Positions 7,970-16,379 of a stretch of DNA of 49,034 nucleotides are shown one piece after another. The notes beneath the pieces are model-generated. The model was not told the origin of the DNA. It worked only from the letters and a program-made list of their open reading frames with translations, and did not search any database. The stretch is from Candidatus Zymogenus saltonus. GTDB taxonomy: Bacteria > Desulfobacterota > Zymogenia > Zymogenales > Zymogenaceae. The stretch is from the NCBI GenBank assembly GCA_016929395.1, contig JAFGIX010000014.1, forward strand, positions 1 to 49,034, read 5' to 3'. A program made the translations under genes and the position numbers. The stretch's first letter is position 1; each line of letters opens with the position of its first letter.

Positions 7970-8430
7970 ATATTGTCATTGCGAGGAGTGATGGACAAAG
8001 GCCTATTCCGAGACAAGGGGCTCTTCAGGCAAGGGGCTTAAGCCCCTTGTCCGCAATAAATGGAAGAAGCAATCGGGTCAATACAGGAAACACGCGATTA
8101 CTTGGCCCTCTAATATCAGTCCGGATTCCCGATCAAGTTGGGAATGACAGCATAGGGAGTATTCCTTTAGGAAGCGGGAATCCAGAGGGGAGGTCAGCGC
8201 GTTGGGTGGCACTGACAAGCGACAGCTTGTCAGTGGGGTATCGAGCGATAACAAGGTTCGACAACAATATCAATCTGGATTCCCAATCAAGTTGGGAATG
8301 ACAGCATAGGGAGAATCGCCTTGGGAGGCTGGAATCCAGAAGCGCCTGTCATTCCCGCGTAAGCGGGAATCCAGAATGGGAACAGTGCGTTGGGCGCTGG
8401 GCCGCGCCGTTAAAAAAGCCATGACGATTA
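7970..8430. repeat. Nest of palindromic repeats in a 520-base gene-free gap
   Basis: The gap between the flavoprotein and GlpC-like genes is filled by at least three repeat types. (1) ATTCCC palindromes at 8121-8148, a decayed copy at 8161-8185, a copy at 8275-8302 and an inverse copy at 8348-8374, followed at 8394-8430 by the same tail seen near 3.96 kb. (2) A perfect 20-base palindrome CAAGGGGCTTAAGCCCCTTG at 8030-8049, whose right arm can also pair with GACAAGGGGCT at 8012-8022. (3) A perfect 11-bp hairpin at 8210-8235. A GCGAGGAGTGATGGAC...GAAGCAATC frame at 7981-8074 looks like a further dispersed element interrupted by type 2. No credible gene is present. Confidence 0.85.
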
Positions 8431-8490
8431 CATTTACACATTTAACCTTTTACCATTTAACCATTACCGTCTAACATCAAGAGATAAAAT

Positions 8491-9615
8491 ATGACAGAAG
8501 ACATGATAGAGATGACGAGGCTCTGCTCCGTATGCTTCAGGATGTGTAGGGACTACTGCTCCGTGGCGGCGGCCACCAGAAAGGAATCCGACTCACCCAG
8601 CAACCGCGCCTTCTTCGCCGAGGGGATCATAAACGAGAAGAGGGAGCTTACGCCGGAGGTCGTCGACTACTTCTTCCGCTGCGCCATCTGCAGGGCGTGC
8701 CGGGAGGCGTGCGAGACCGGCCAGGACACCGGGGAGGTGATGCTGAACGCGAGGAGGGAGCTCGACGAGGGCCTCCTCCCGCAGAGGGTAAAAGAGATCA
8801 GGGAAAAGCTCATCAACGGGAAGCTCTACGGCAAGACGCCCAAACAGACCAAGGACCTCCTCGCATCAAAAAAGGCGGAGAGGTCGGCAAAGACGGTCAT
8901 TTACCTTGGAGACATGGTCAGGGCCGAGGGGGGCGAGACGATAAAGGCCCTGTTCTCCCTCCTCGAAAAGCTGGGGGTTGACTTCTCGGTGATGGACGAA
9001 GACCCGGACACAGGGGGCATCCTCTACTACCTCGGGTTTACAAAAGACGCCGTTTCCCGGGCCGAGAAGCTGTCTAAAAAAGTGGGCGATCTCTCCCCCG
9101 AGACGCTTGTTATCCTTACCGCCGACGACCTGAGGATGACAAACCTCGTCTATTCATCCATAGGCGTCGAGCTTAAGGGGACGAATATCATAAGCCTCCC
9201 CGAGTATCTCCTTAAGGTCTTAAGGGAGAGCGGCCCGAAGCTCTCCTCCGAAAAAGGGTTGAGGGTCACCTACCACGACCCCTGCGGCCTCGGCAGGGAG
9301 CTGAGGATATTCGAGGCGCCGAGACAGATCATCAATATGGTCGAAAACCTCGAATTCGTGGAACTCCCCTTCTCAAGGGACAGGGCGCCCTGCTGCGGAT
9401 ACGGCATGGGGCTTTCGTACACTCATCCCGACGTTGCGGCCAAGATGGCCGAGAGGATCGTGTCGATAGGCTCAATGAGCAGGGCGGACCTGTTGATCAC
9501 CGGCTGCCCCACGTGCAGGGACGTGATCCTTGAGAATTTTTCAAAAAAGGTATCGGAAAAGCCGAAGATTGAGATAGTTGACCTACCAATATTTCTTGAC
9601 AGGATTTTAAAATGA
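8491..9615 (+). CDS. GlpC/HdrD-like (Fe-S)-binding protein with CCG domain
   Basis: A 374-residue soluble iron-sulfur protein. Two N-terminal cysteine sets are visible: Cys12, 15, 19, 23 and Cys64, 67, 70, 74, the ferredoxin-like pair of the GlpC/LutA/HdrD family. The C-terminal half has one complete CCG (cysteine-rich) domain: HDPCGLGRE, then APCCGYG, then TGCPTCRD. The first CCG repeat expected at about residues 135-190 is present in length but has lost its cysteines (YLGD and DTGGILYYLG stand where Cys-containing motifs would be). In the family these proteins carry electrons from an FAD dehydrogenase to quinone or another carrier. The gene overlaps the next (GlpD-like) gene by 4 bases (ATGA), so translational coupling and a physical complex are likely. 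Confidence 0.87.
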   Translation: MTEDMIEMTRLCSVCFRMCRDYCSVAAATRKESDSPSNRAFFAEGIINEKRELTPEVVDYFFRCAICRACREACETGQDTGEVMLNARRELDEGLLPQRVKEIREKLINGKLYGKTPKQTKDLLASKKAERSAKTVIYLGDMVRAEGGETIKALFSLLEKLGVDFSVMDEDPDTGGILYYLGFTKDAVSRAEKLSKKVGDLSPETLVILTADDLRMTNLVYSSIGVELKGTNIISLPEYLLKVLRESGPKLSSEKGLRVTYHDPCGLGRELRIFEAPRQIINMVENLEFVELPFSRDRAPCCGYGMGLSYTHPDVAAKMAERIVSIGSMSRADLLITGCPTCRDVILENFSKKVSEKPKIEIVDLPIFLDRILK

Positions 9616-11261
9616 AAACAGAAACAGAATTTCCCGAAAAAATCTGGACTGCAAGGGAGAGGGACTCCTATATCAAGGAGCTTTCCGAAACCGAATACGA
9701 CGTTTTGATCGTCGGCGGCGGGATTACCGGCGGTGGAATATTGAGGGCGCTGGGACTGAGGGGAATCAGGGCGGCGCTGATAGAAAAGGAGGACTTCGCC
9801 TTCGGCACATCCTCGAAGAGCACCCGCCTCGCCCATGGCGGCGTCCGCTACATCCTTCATGGGGCCTTCGGCCTCGTAAGCGAGGAGGCGCGCGAGAGGG
9901 ACTGGATGAGGGGGGCCTTCCCGAACATGGTGAGGCCGATTCCTATCGTCATGGCTAACTACAGCACAGCCGAGTCGATCTTCATGGGGGGATTCTTAAG
10001 GCTGTACGACCTCCTGTCCGGCTGGGGAAACTACAGGAGCTACCGCCATCTTTCTATCGAGGACATCAATAAGCTCCAGCCGAACATCAAGATCCCGGGA
10101 GTCCATTCCGCCTCCCTGCTCTACGAGTGCATCATAAATGACGCCAGGCTCACCTGCGAGATATTAAAGGAGGGCGTCCTTCTGGGGGGCACCGCCGTAA
10201 ACTACGTCAAGGCGACAAAGCTGGTCAAAAAAGACGGGAGGTGTGTAGGCGTCGAGGCCGAAGACGCCCTTAACCGTAATTCCCTCGTTATCAGGGCCAA
10301 GAGCGTCGTCAGCGCCACCGGCTCATGGACCGACGAGCTTATGCCCAAGGATCGAAGCCCCATAATAAGGCCCGCCAAGGGGGTACACATAGTCGTCAAG
10401 AGGGAGTCGATCGGCAACATGGGCGGCCTCTACACAAAAAGCCCCGAGGACGGGAGGAGCTGCTTCGTCCTGGCCCACGGCGACTATACCTTCATCGGCA
10501 CAACGGATACCGACTACAAGGGCAACCTCGACGAGTGTTACACCGAGAGGGAGGAGTTCGAGTATTTCAAGGGTATTGTAAACCACAGCTTTCCCGAGGC
10601 AAGCTTCGAGGAGGAAGACATCATCGGGACATACGCGGGGACGAGGCCCCTGGTTCGCGAGGAGGGAGTCGACGAGGACAAGACCTCCAGGGAAGAGCAC
10701 TTCGAGGAGGTAAGCCCCGGCTTCTTTATGATCGCCGGCGGAAAGCTCACCATATTCAGGACGATGGCCGAAAAGCTCCTCGTATACATGGCGGAAAGGG
10801 GCGGGATCCAGTTAAAAAGCTATAACAAAAATAGATCGAAGTCCCGCTTCATGATGTCCATGACGAAAGACGAGTGGGATAACGCCGTAAAGAATATCGG
10901 CGTCGGCCTTGACGAGAAGACGATGACCCACCTCTTCGATAACTACGGAAAGGGAGGCCTTGAGATCATCGACTCCGTAAAGAGGGAGCCATCCCTGGGA
11001 GACGCCATAATTGCGAGCCAGCCTAACATCAGGGCGGAGCTCCAATACTGTCTGAAGTACGAGATGATAACGAGGCTGAAGGACTTTTTATTGAGGAGGT
11101 CGAACCTCTCCCTGTACGAGAGGGACAAGCACGAATCTATGGGGAAAGGCGTGGCGGCCGAGATGGCGAGCTTCCTGGGCTGGGACGAAAAGCGGACCGA
11201 CAGCGAAGTCAAAGAATACGTGCGGATAGCCGAGAAGAACCGCTTCTTCCTCAAAAAGTAG
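9612..11261 (+). CDS. Glycerol-3-phosphate dehydrogenase-like FAD protein (GlpA/GlpD family)
   Basis: A 549-residue FAD-dependent oxidoreductase of the DAO family. The dinucleotide-binding motif VLIVGGGITGGG begins near residue 30, followed by SSKSTRLAHGGVRYI, the GlpD/GlpA signature around the flavin. The central domain ends with GTYAGTRPLV and FFMIAGGKLTIFRTMAEK, and a C-terminal DAO_C helical domain follows (about 410-549). Known members oxidise sn-glycerol 3-phosphate to dihydroxyacetone phosphate. The ATGA overlap with a GlpC-like Fe-S protein reproduces the electron-transfer pairing of anaerobic GlpABC. No GlpB homologue is seen, and the GlcD/AGPS-like flavoprotein upstream may be an additional partner. 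The exact substrate is not proven. Confidence 0.88.
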   Translation: MKTETEFPEKIWTARERDSYIKELSETEYDVLIVGGGITGGGILRALGLRGIRAALIEKEDFAFGTSSKSTRLAHGGVRYILHGAFGLVSEEARERDWMRGAFPNMVRPIPIVMANYSTAESIFMGGFLRLYDLLSGWGNYRSYRHLSIEDINKLQPNIKIPGVHSASLLYECIINDARLTCEILKEGVLLGGTAVNYVKATKLVKKDGRCVGVEAEDALNRNSLVIRAKSVVSATGSWTDELMPKDRSPIIRPAKGVHIVVKRESIGNMGGLYTKSPEDGRSCFVLAHGDYTFIGTTDTDYKGNLDECYTEREEFEYFKGIVNHSFPEASFEEEDIIGTYAGTRPLVREEGVDEDKTSREEHFEEVSPGFFMIAGGKLTIFRTMAEKLLVYMAERGGIQLKSYNKNRSKSRFMMSMTKDEWDNAVKNIGVGLDEKTMTHLFDNYGKGGLEIIDSVKREPSLGDAIIASQPNIRAELQYCLKYEMITRLKDFLLRRSNLSLYERDKHESMGKGVAAEMASFLGWDEKRTDSEVKEYVRIAEKNRFFLKK

Positions 11262-11445
11262 TGAGGATTTGAAGGGATGGTCGGTCGTTCTTTTTCGGTC
11301 TGCAATACTTGGTGATTGTGGGTTTTTTTGTATTGTTCACCAGAGTTCCCATATTGGACTGGGCCGTCTTTTTGAGGCCCACTCTTCATAGAACACTTCA
11401 CATTTAATATGACAGTTTTAACGATTTTTTAAGGAATTATCCAAG

Positions 11446-13017
11446 ATGAAAGGAAGCGATGAAAGGGGCGACCTTATCCTCGCCATAGACAGCGGGACGC
11501 AGAACGTCAAGGCCGCAATCTTCGACCTCGACGGGAACGAGCTCGCCCTGTCGAGGCTCTCCCACACCCCCAACGAATCCCCCCAGCCCCAGTGGATCGA
11601 GCACGACCCCGAGGACTACTGGGAGAAGATGTGCAAGGCCGTCAAGGAAGCGATCTCCGCCGTCGGCAAAGACAACGCAAAGCGGATCAAGGCCGTGGGG
11701 GTCACCTCCCAGAGAGGAACCGAGATAGCGACGGACAGAGACGGAAATCCGATCCGTCCCGCCATCGTCTACAACGACAACCGCACAACCGAAGGCCTTA
11801 AAAAGCTGGGAGGTTTCTGGGGGCTCTTCTTCAAGGCGATTAGGATGTACAGCGCCATCGAATACGTGAGGGAGCACTCGAAGTTCGTCTGGATAAAGAA
11901 TTACGAGCCGGAGATCTACGAGAAGACCCACATATTCATGCAGGTGGCGAGCTTTCTGACCTTCAGGCTGACGGGCGAGGTCAAGGAGTCGGTTGGGACG
12001 ATGGTGGGGATGTTCCCCTTCGACTACAACAAGCTCAAGTTCTATCCCCAAAAGGGAATTCACGACATCTTCGGGATTACCCCGAAGCAGCTCCCGGAGG
12101 TGGTGCCGGCGGGAAGTGTTATCGGGCATATAACCAAATCCGCATCCGCGGCCACAACCATCCCAGAGGGGATTCCGGTGGTGGTGGGCGGGGGCGACGT
12201 CCAGTCCGCTCTCGTCGGCATGGGGGTGGTCAACGAGAGGAGCGCCGCGCTCGTCCTCGGCTCTACAGTAGACTTCGACATCCCCTCGAAAAAATACGTC
12301 AAGGATAAAGAGATCAGGTTCATCTCCTGGCCTGCGGCTGTCCCGAACTACTACATAATGGAGGCGGGCGTTGGGGCTGGATTCGTCACCGTGACGTGGT
12401 TCAAGAACGAGCTCGCCCACCTCGAATCCGAGATGTCGAAGAAGAGCGGAAGGTCCCCCGAGGAGATCCTGGACGAAGCGATAAAGGACATCCCGCCAGG
12501 GTCGCTGGGGCTTATCGTCCAGCCCTACTGGTCGCCGCCGTTTCACAGGGACAGGGCGAGGGGCGCCATAATAGGCTTTACGATCTCCCACGGCAGGGCG
12601 CACATCTACAGGGCGATCCTCGAGGGACTCGCCCTGGAGACGAGGGCCGGATATGACGCGATCAACGAGGTGTCAGGGGTCAAGATCGACGAGATCAGGG
12701 TCTCCGGCGGCGGCTCCAACAGCAACATGGTCCTTACCATCACGGCCAACGTCCTCGGAATCCCCACGGTAAGAATGAAGGTCTCGGAGGCGGCGGCCCT
12801 GGGAGCGGCGATATGCGCCGCCCACGGCGCCGGCCTCGTCTCTTCGGTCGAAGAGGCGATCGAGAGGATGGTCCACACAACCGACCGCTTCGAGCCGAAT
12901 CCGGAGACAATGGCCACATACAATAAAATATACAAGGTCTATAAGGAAATATATCCGAGGATGGAAGAGCTGTATCACGAGACAACCGATATGGCGACAT
13001 CCGCAGATTTAACCTAA
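11446..13017 (+). CDS. FGGY-family carbohydrate/polyol kinase
   Basis: A 523-residue kinase with the two actin-like domains of the FGGY family. N-terminal LILAIDSGTQNVKAAIFD is the phosphate-binding motif; GVTSQRGTEIATDRDGNPI is the substrate-domain element; VVVGGGDVQSALVGMG contains the conserved catalytic aspartate; RVSGGGSNSNMVLTITANV is the C-terminal ATP-binding signature. Family substrates include glycerol, xylulose, gluconate, ribulose, erythritol and autoinducer-2, and I cannot separate these by eye. An AAGGA element lies about 10 bases before the ATG. It follows the GlpD-like gene by 184 bases and precedes a GPH transporter by 11, so it probably phosphorylates the sugar or polyol that transporter brings in, feeding the upstream dehydrogenases. 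Confidence 0.87.
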   Translation: MKGSDERGDLILAIDSGTQNVKAAIFDLDGNELALSRLSHTPNESPQPQWIEHDPEDYWEKMCKAVKEAISAVGKDNAKRIKAVGVTSQRGTEIATDRDGNPIRPAIVYNDNRTTEGLKKLGGFWGLFFKAIRMYSAIEYVREHSKFVWIKNYEPEIYEKTHIFMQVASFLTFRLTGEVKESVGTMVGMFPFDYNKLKFYPQKGIHDIFGITPKQLPEVVPAGSVIGHITKSASAATTIPEGIPVVVGGGDVQSALVGMGVVNERSAALVLGSTVDFDIPSKKYVKDKEIRFISWPAAVPNYYIMEAGVGAGFVTVTWFKNELAHLESEMSKKSGRSPEEILDEAIKDIPPGSLGLIVQPYWSPPFHRDRARGAIIGFTISHGRAHIYRAILEGLALETRAGYDAINEVSGVKIDEIRVSGGGSNSNMVLTITANVLGIPTVRMKVSEAAALGAAICAAHGAGLVSSVEEAIERMVHTTDRFEPNPETMATYNKIYKVYKEIYPRMEELYHETTDMATSADLT

Positions 13018-13028
13018 AGGAGGTCAAT

Positions 13029-14414
13029 GTGAACGAAACCTACGAGAGAGACAGGTTGAACATTGGGACTAAGGTCTTTTATCTTTTCGGCGATGTGGGA
13101 ATTTCTATCTGCGTCGCCGCTGTTGGATTTTTTCTACTGTTTTACTTCACGGAGATACCAAAGGTCAACGCTGGCGTCGTGGGAACCGCCCTCCTTCTGG
13201 GTAAGCTCTGGGACGCCGTGAGCGATCCCCTTTTCGGCTGGATATCGGACAGGACAAAGTCGAGGTTCGGCAGGAGGAAGGTCTATCTATACTACGGTTC
13301 CATACCCCTGGGCATCGCGTTTGCCTTCCTCTGGATTATGCCCGAATCGCTGACCCCGGGCGACATCACGCTGCCCGTAAGCGTCCCGACCATAGCCTGG
13401 ATCATGGCTGTCTGCTTTTTCTACTTCACGATGATAACAGTAGTGGGAGTCTCCTACTACGCCATGACTCCGGAGCTGACCCGGGACTACGACGAACGTA
13501 CCAGCCTTACCACCTTCAGGATGATCGGGGGAACGGTAGGCTACATGACGGGAGCCGGCTTTCCTCCCTTTGTCGCCTCCCTCTTTATGACCGAGAAAAT
13601 CGGCTGGGGAATGATGGGCCTCATGTTCGGAGGATTTTCGGTCCTTATGCTCTTTGTCACCGCCCTGGGCGTAAAGCAGCGTTCCGAGCTGGAGGGACCC
13701 CCTTCCGAGCTTCCCGTCATAAAGTCTATCTTTGTAACTTTTAAGAACAAGCCCTACCTCCTCCTTATGATCCAGGGTCTGTTCACCTCCGTGGCCTTCG
13801 GCCTTGTCATGAGCTACATGGCCTACTATCTCACCTACCAGATGAATATAGAAAAACAGATTCCATTGGTAGTAGTCGGCCTTCTGGTAACTATAGGCGT
13901 CTTCCTCTTCTTCTGGAAGTGGCTCTCCGACAGGTGGGGGAAGAAGGGCCCGACCTACGCCCTTGGATTGTTTATCGCCTTTTCAGCCATGTCGATGACC
14001 TACTTCCTCAAGCCGGGGGATTATATCGCCCTCTACGCCATTATCTTTGTCGCCGGATTCGGATTTTCCGCCCAGTGGGTAATGCCCTGGTCGATCATCC
14101 CTGACGTGGTGGAGTATGACGAGCTGATTACGGGAGAACGCAGGGAGGGTATCTTCTACGGCGTCAAGGGATTGACCGATAAGGTAGCCACGGCGATCTC
14201 CCTTTTTGTAGGCGGGTGGGTCCTCGATATCATCAAGTACGTCCCGGACCAGGTACAGACGCCTAAGGCGCTTCTCGGAATAAAGCTCTTTTTCGGGCCG
14301 ATCCCCGCCCTGATAACGTTTATAAGCCTTCCCATCCTGATCTGGTTTCCGATAACAAGGGCTTCCCATATCAAGACGCTGGAGCTTTTGAAGGAGAAAA
14401 AGGGGGGAAAATAG
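13029..14414 (+). CDS. GPH-type (MelB-like) cation symporter of the MFS
   Basis: A 461-residue, 12-helix transporter. The loop sequence DPLFGWISDRTKSRFGRRK after helix 2 is the diagnostic glycoside-pentoside-hexuronide (GPH) motif, and the N-terminal LNIGTKVFYLFGDVG fits MelB-type proteins. Members import sugars, glycosides or sulfonated sugars with Na+ or H+. The start is GTG at 13029 with a near-perfect AAAGGAGG five bases upstream, 11 bases after the kinase stop, so the two are co-translated from one message. The pairing supports an uptake-and-phosphorylation step at the head of the pathway. The substrate is unknown. Confidence 0.88.
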   Translation: MNETYERDRLNIGTKVFYLFGDVGISICVAAVGFFLLFYFTEIPKVNAGVVGTALLLGKLWDAVSDPLFGWISDRTKSRFGRRKVYLYYGSIPLGIAFAFLWIMPESLTPGDITLPVSVPTIAWIMAVCFFYFTMITVVGVSYYAMTPELTRDYDERTSLTTFRMIGGTVGYMTGAGFPPFVASLFMTEKIGWGMMGLMFGGFSVLMLFVTALGVKQRSELEGPPSELPVIKSIFVTFKNKPYLLLMIQGLFTSVAFGLVMSYMAYYLTYQMNIEKQIPLVVVGLLVTIGVFLFFWKWLSDRWGKKGPTYALGLFIAFSAMSMTYFLKPGDYIALYAIIFVAGFGFSAQWVMPWSIIPDVVEYDELITGERREGIFYGVKGLTDKVATAISLFVGGWVLDIIKYVPDQVQTPKALLGIKLFFGPIPALITFISLPILIWFPITRASHIKTLELLKEKKGGK

Positions 14415-14529
14415 AAGGCGCTGTTTTTAGGGAGCTTTTCCCTTAATCCGACGGTCGATATCTGATATACCGTCTTTCAATTATCAAACGAGATATTAAA
14501 CGAGAGAGGGACTGGAGGAAAGAGACAAA

Positions 14530-16362
14530 ATGGCAATCACCGAAAACATGGAGGCCGTGGAGAGGCTGAAAGCGGCGGTGGCCCTCGAACCGGTCGACAG
14601 ACACCCCGTATTTCCTATAATCGTCACCGCGGCGGCGAGGCTCTACGGGATAACCCAGGGGGAGGCGTGGCGCAACCACGACGCCGCAAGAGAGGCCATG
14701 ATCTGGTGCTTCAGGGAGTTCGGGTACGACATCGCCTCGAAGCCGAACTACTACTACCCAATGCTCCCCGGCAGAAATCTCTCGGCCCCCGTGAGAAACC
14801 TGATCCCCGGAAGACAGCTTGGGGAGGACGACCTCTACCAGATAGACGAGAGGGAGCTTTTTTCAAGAGACGACTACGACAAGCTGGCCGCGCTGGGGTG
14901 GAACGCCTTCTGGGACGAGCATTACGAGAAGATGAGCGGGAAATCCCTCGAAAAATTCACCAACATGCAGATGTTCTCAAACCAGCTATACGTGGAAGAC
15001 ATGAAGATCTGTGAGGAAAACGGCGTCCCGATCGCCCTGGGGGTCGCCGTGGACTCGGTCGTCATGGCCTTTTCCCTCTCACGGACATTGACCGAGTTCA
15101 CCAAGGACCTCCATGACGTTCCGGACAAGGTCGAGGCGGCGATGAAAGCCACCGCGGACGACCTCATCGCAAACGCCATACAGGTCTGCAGGAACAACAA
15201 CCAGAATACCGCTTTTATAGTCCTCGAGAGGGGCTCCGGCTTCTATTACCGCACGGAGGTCTTCGAACGCTTCGAGCTCCCCTTTCTGATGAAATACATC
15301 GACTCCTTCATCGCAGAGGATATACTCCCCTGGCTCCACCTCGACACTGACTGGAGCCTTAACATCCCGTATTTCAAGAAGTTCCCCAAGGGCAAGTGCG
15401 TCTGCGACCTCGACGGCACCACCGACATCTTCCGCGCAAAGGAGATTTTGGGAGGCCGTGTCTGCATCAGCGGCGACGTGCCGGCGGCGCTCCTTTCGAT
15501 CGGCTCTCCCGAGGAGGTCGAGGCGTACTGCAAGAGGCTAATCGATGAGGTTGGAAGGGGCGGCGGCTTCATGCTGACAACGGGATGCGAGTGCCCCGTT
15601 GACGTAAAGCCGGAGAACCTGAGGGCCATGGTCGAGACCGGGAAGAGTTACAAGGGGAAGGACACCAAGGCCGCCGGTAAGGCCAAGACTGTCGAGGCGA
15701 AAAGGTCAGTCAAGGTCAAGGCGATGCCTGAGGGGGCCATCTCCAGGGCGCTGGGAGAGCTCGATTTCGACGAGGTGGGAGATCTTGTCAAAAAGGCGGT
15801 CGCCGGCGGCGAGGATCCCTTCTCGGTACTAAACGAGCTTAGGCTCGGCATGAACGCCGTGGGGGAGCGCTACAGCTCAGGGGAATACTTCCTTGGCGAG
15901 CTGATCCTCTCCGCCGAGATATTCAAGGAGGCGATGGACCTCATCGAGCCGCAGTTGCCAGCAAGAGACGAGTCCGACTCCCTGGGAAGCGTGGTCATCG
16001 GAACCACCAAGGGGGACATCCACGACATCGGAAAGAACATCGTAGCGACGCTCTTCAAGGTGGCCGGCTTTACCGTTCACGACGTGGGCGTCGACGTCGA
16101 ACCGAAGGCCTTTGCCGACAAGGTGGTGGAGGTGGACGCCAAGATAGTCGCCATGTCGGCCCTCATCACTCCGACCTTCGCCTCGATGAAGGAGGTCGTC
16201 GAGATATTGGAGGAAAAAAACATGAGAGAGGGGAGATACGTCATCATAGGAGGCGGCCCGACGACGGACGACGTCAGGAAATACGTCGGCGCCGACGGCT
16301 GGTCCCTTGACCCCAGGGTCGGCGTGGATATGTGCATAGATTTCTTGAAGGGAAGCGGTTAA
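14530..16362 (+). CDS. Methyltransferase (URO-D fold) fused to corrinoid-binding protein
   Basis: A 610-residue two-part protein. Residues 1-370 are a uroporphyrinogen-decarboxylase-fold methyltransferase of the MtaA/MtbA/CmuA superfamily. Residues 371-398 are a Lys/Ala linker. About 400-475 is a helical B12-binding cap, and 485-610 is the cobalamin Rossmann domain with GDIHDIGKN; His498 should be the lower cobalt ligand. In MtaA-type enzymes zinc is held by a His-x-Cys pair plus a distal Cys. Here the pair is His270-x-Asp272 (WLHLDTDW) while Cys353 (TTGCECP) is kept. The usual arrangement is two separate proteins, so the fusion would move a methyl group between substrate and cobalamin in one chain. 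A GGAGGAAAGA ribosome site precedes the ATG. It sits 18 bases before the Old Yellow Enzyme gene. Confidence 0.88.
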   Translation: MAITENMEAVERLKAAVALEPVDRHPVFPIIVTAAARLYGITQGEAWRNHDAAREAMIWCFREFGYDIASKPNYYYPMLPGRNLSAPVRNLIPGRQLGEDDLYQIDERELFSRDDYDKLAALGWNAFWDEHYEKMSGKSLEKFTNMQMFSNQLYVEDMKICEENGVPIALGVAVDSVVMAFSLSRTLTEFTKDLHDVPDKVEAAMKATADDLIANAIQVCRNNNQNTAFIVLERGSGFYYRTEVFERFELPFLMKYIDSFIAEDILPWLHLDTDWSLNIPYFKKFPKGKCVCDLDGTTDIFRAKEILGGRVCISGDVPAALLSIGSPEEVEAYCKRLIDEVGRGGGFMLTTGCECPVDVKPENLRAMVETGKSYKGKDTKAAGKAKTVEAKRSVKVKAMPEGAISRALGELDFDEVGDLVKKAVAGGEDPFSVLNELRLGMNAVGERYSSGEYFLGELILSAEIFKEAMDLIEPQLPARDESDSLGSVVIGTTKGDIHDIGKNIVATLFKVAGFTVHDVGVDVEPKAFADKVVEVDAKIVAMSALITPTFASMKEVVEILEEKNMREGRYVIIGGGPTTDDVRKYVGADGWSLDPRVGVDMCIDFLKGSG

Positions 16363-16379
16363 TAACCGAAGAGTGATTT

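Noticed and set aside
8047-8301. 84-codon + strand frame in the repeat nest
   Set aside because: Made of repeat sequence (palindromes translated through); no ribosome site or similarity.
7970-8430. Repeat nest as a CRISPR array
   Set aside because: Copies differ in orientation and spacing, spacers are not uniform, and no cas genes are present.
11437-12603. 388-codon minus-strand frame opposite the FGGY kinase
   Set aside because: His/Asp/Arg-rich translation typical of antisense of a GC-rich gene; the kinase on the other strand is unmistakable.
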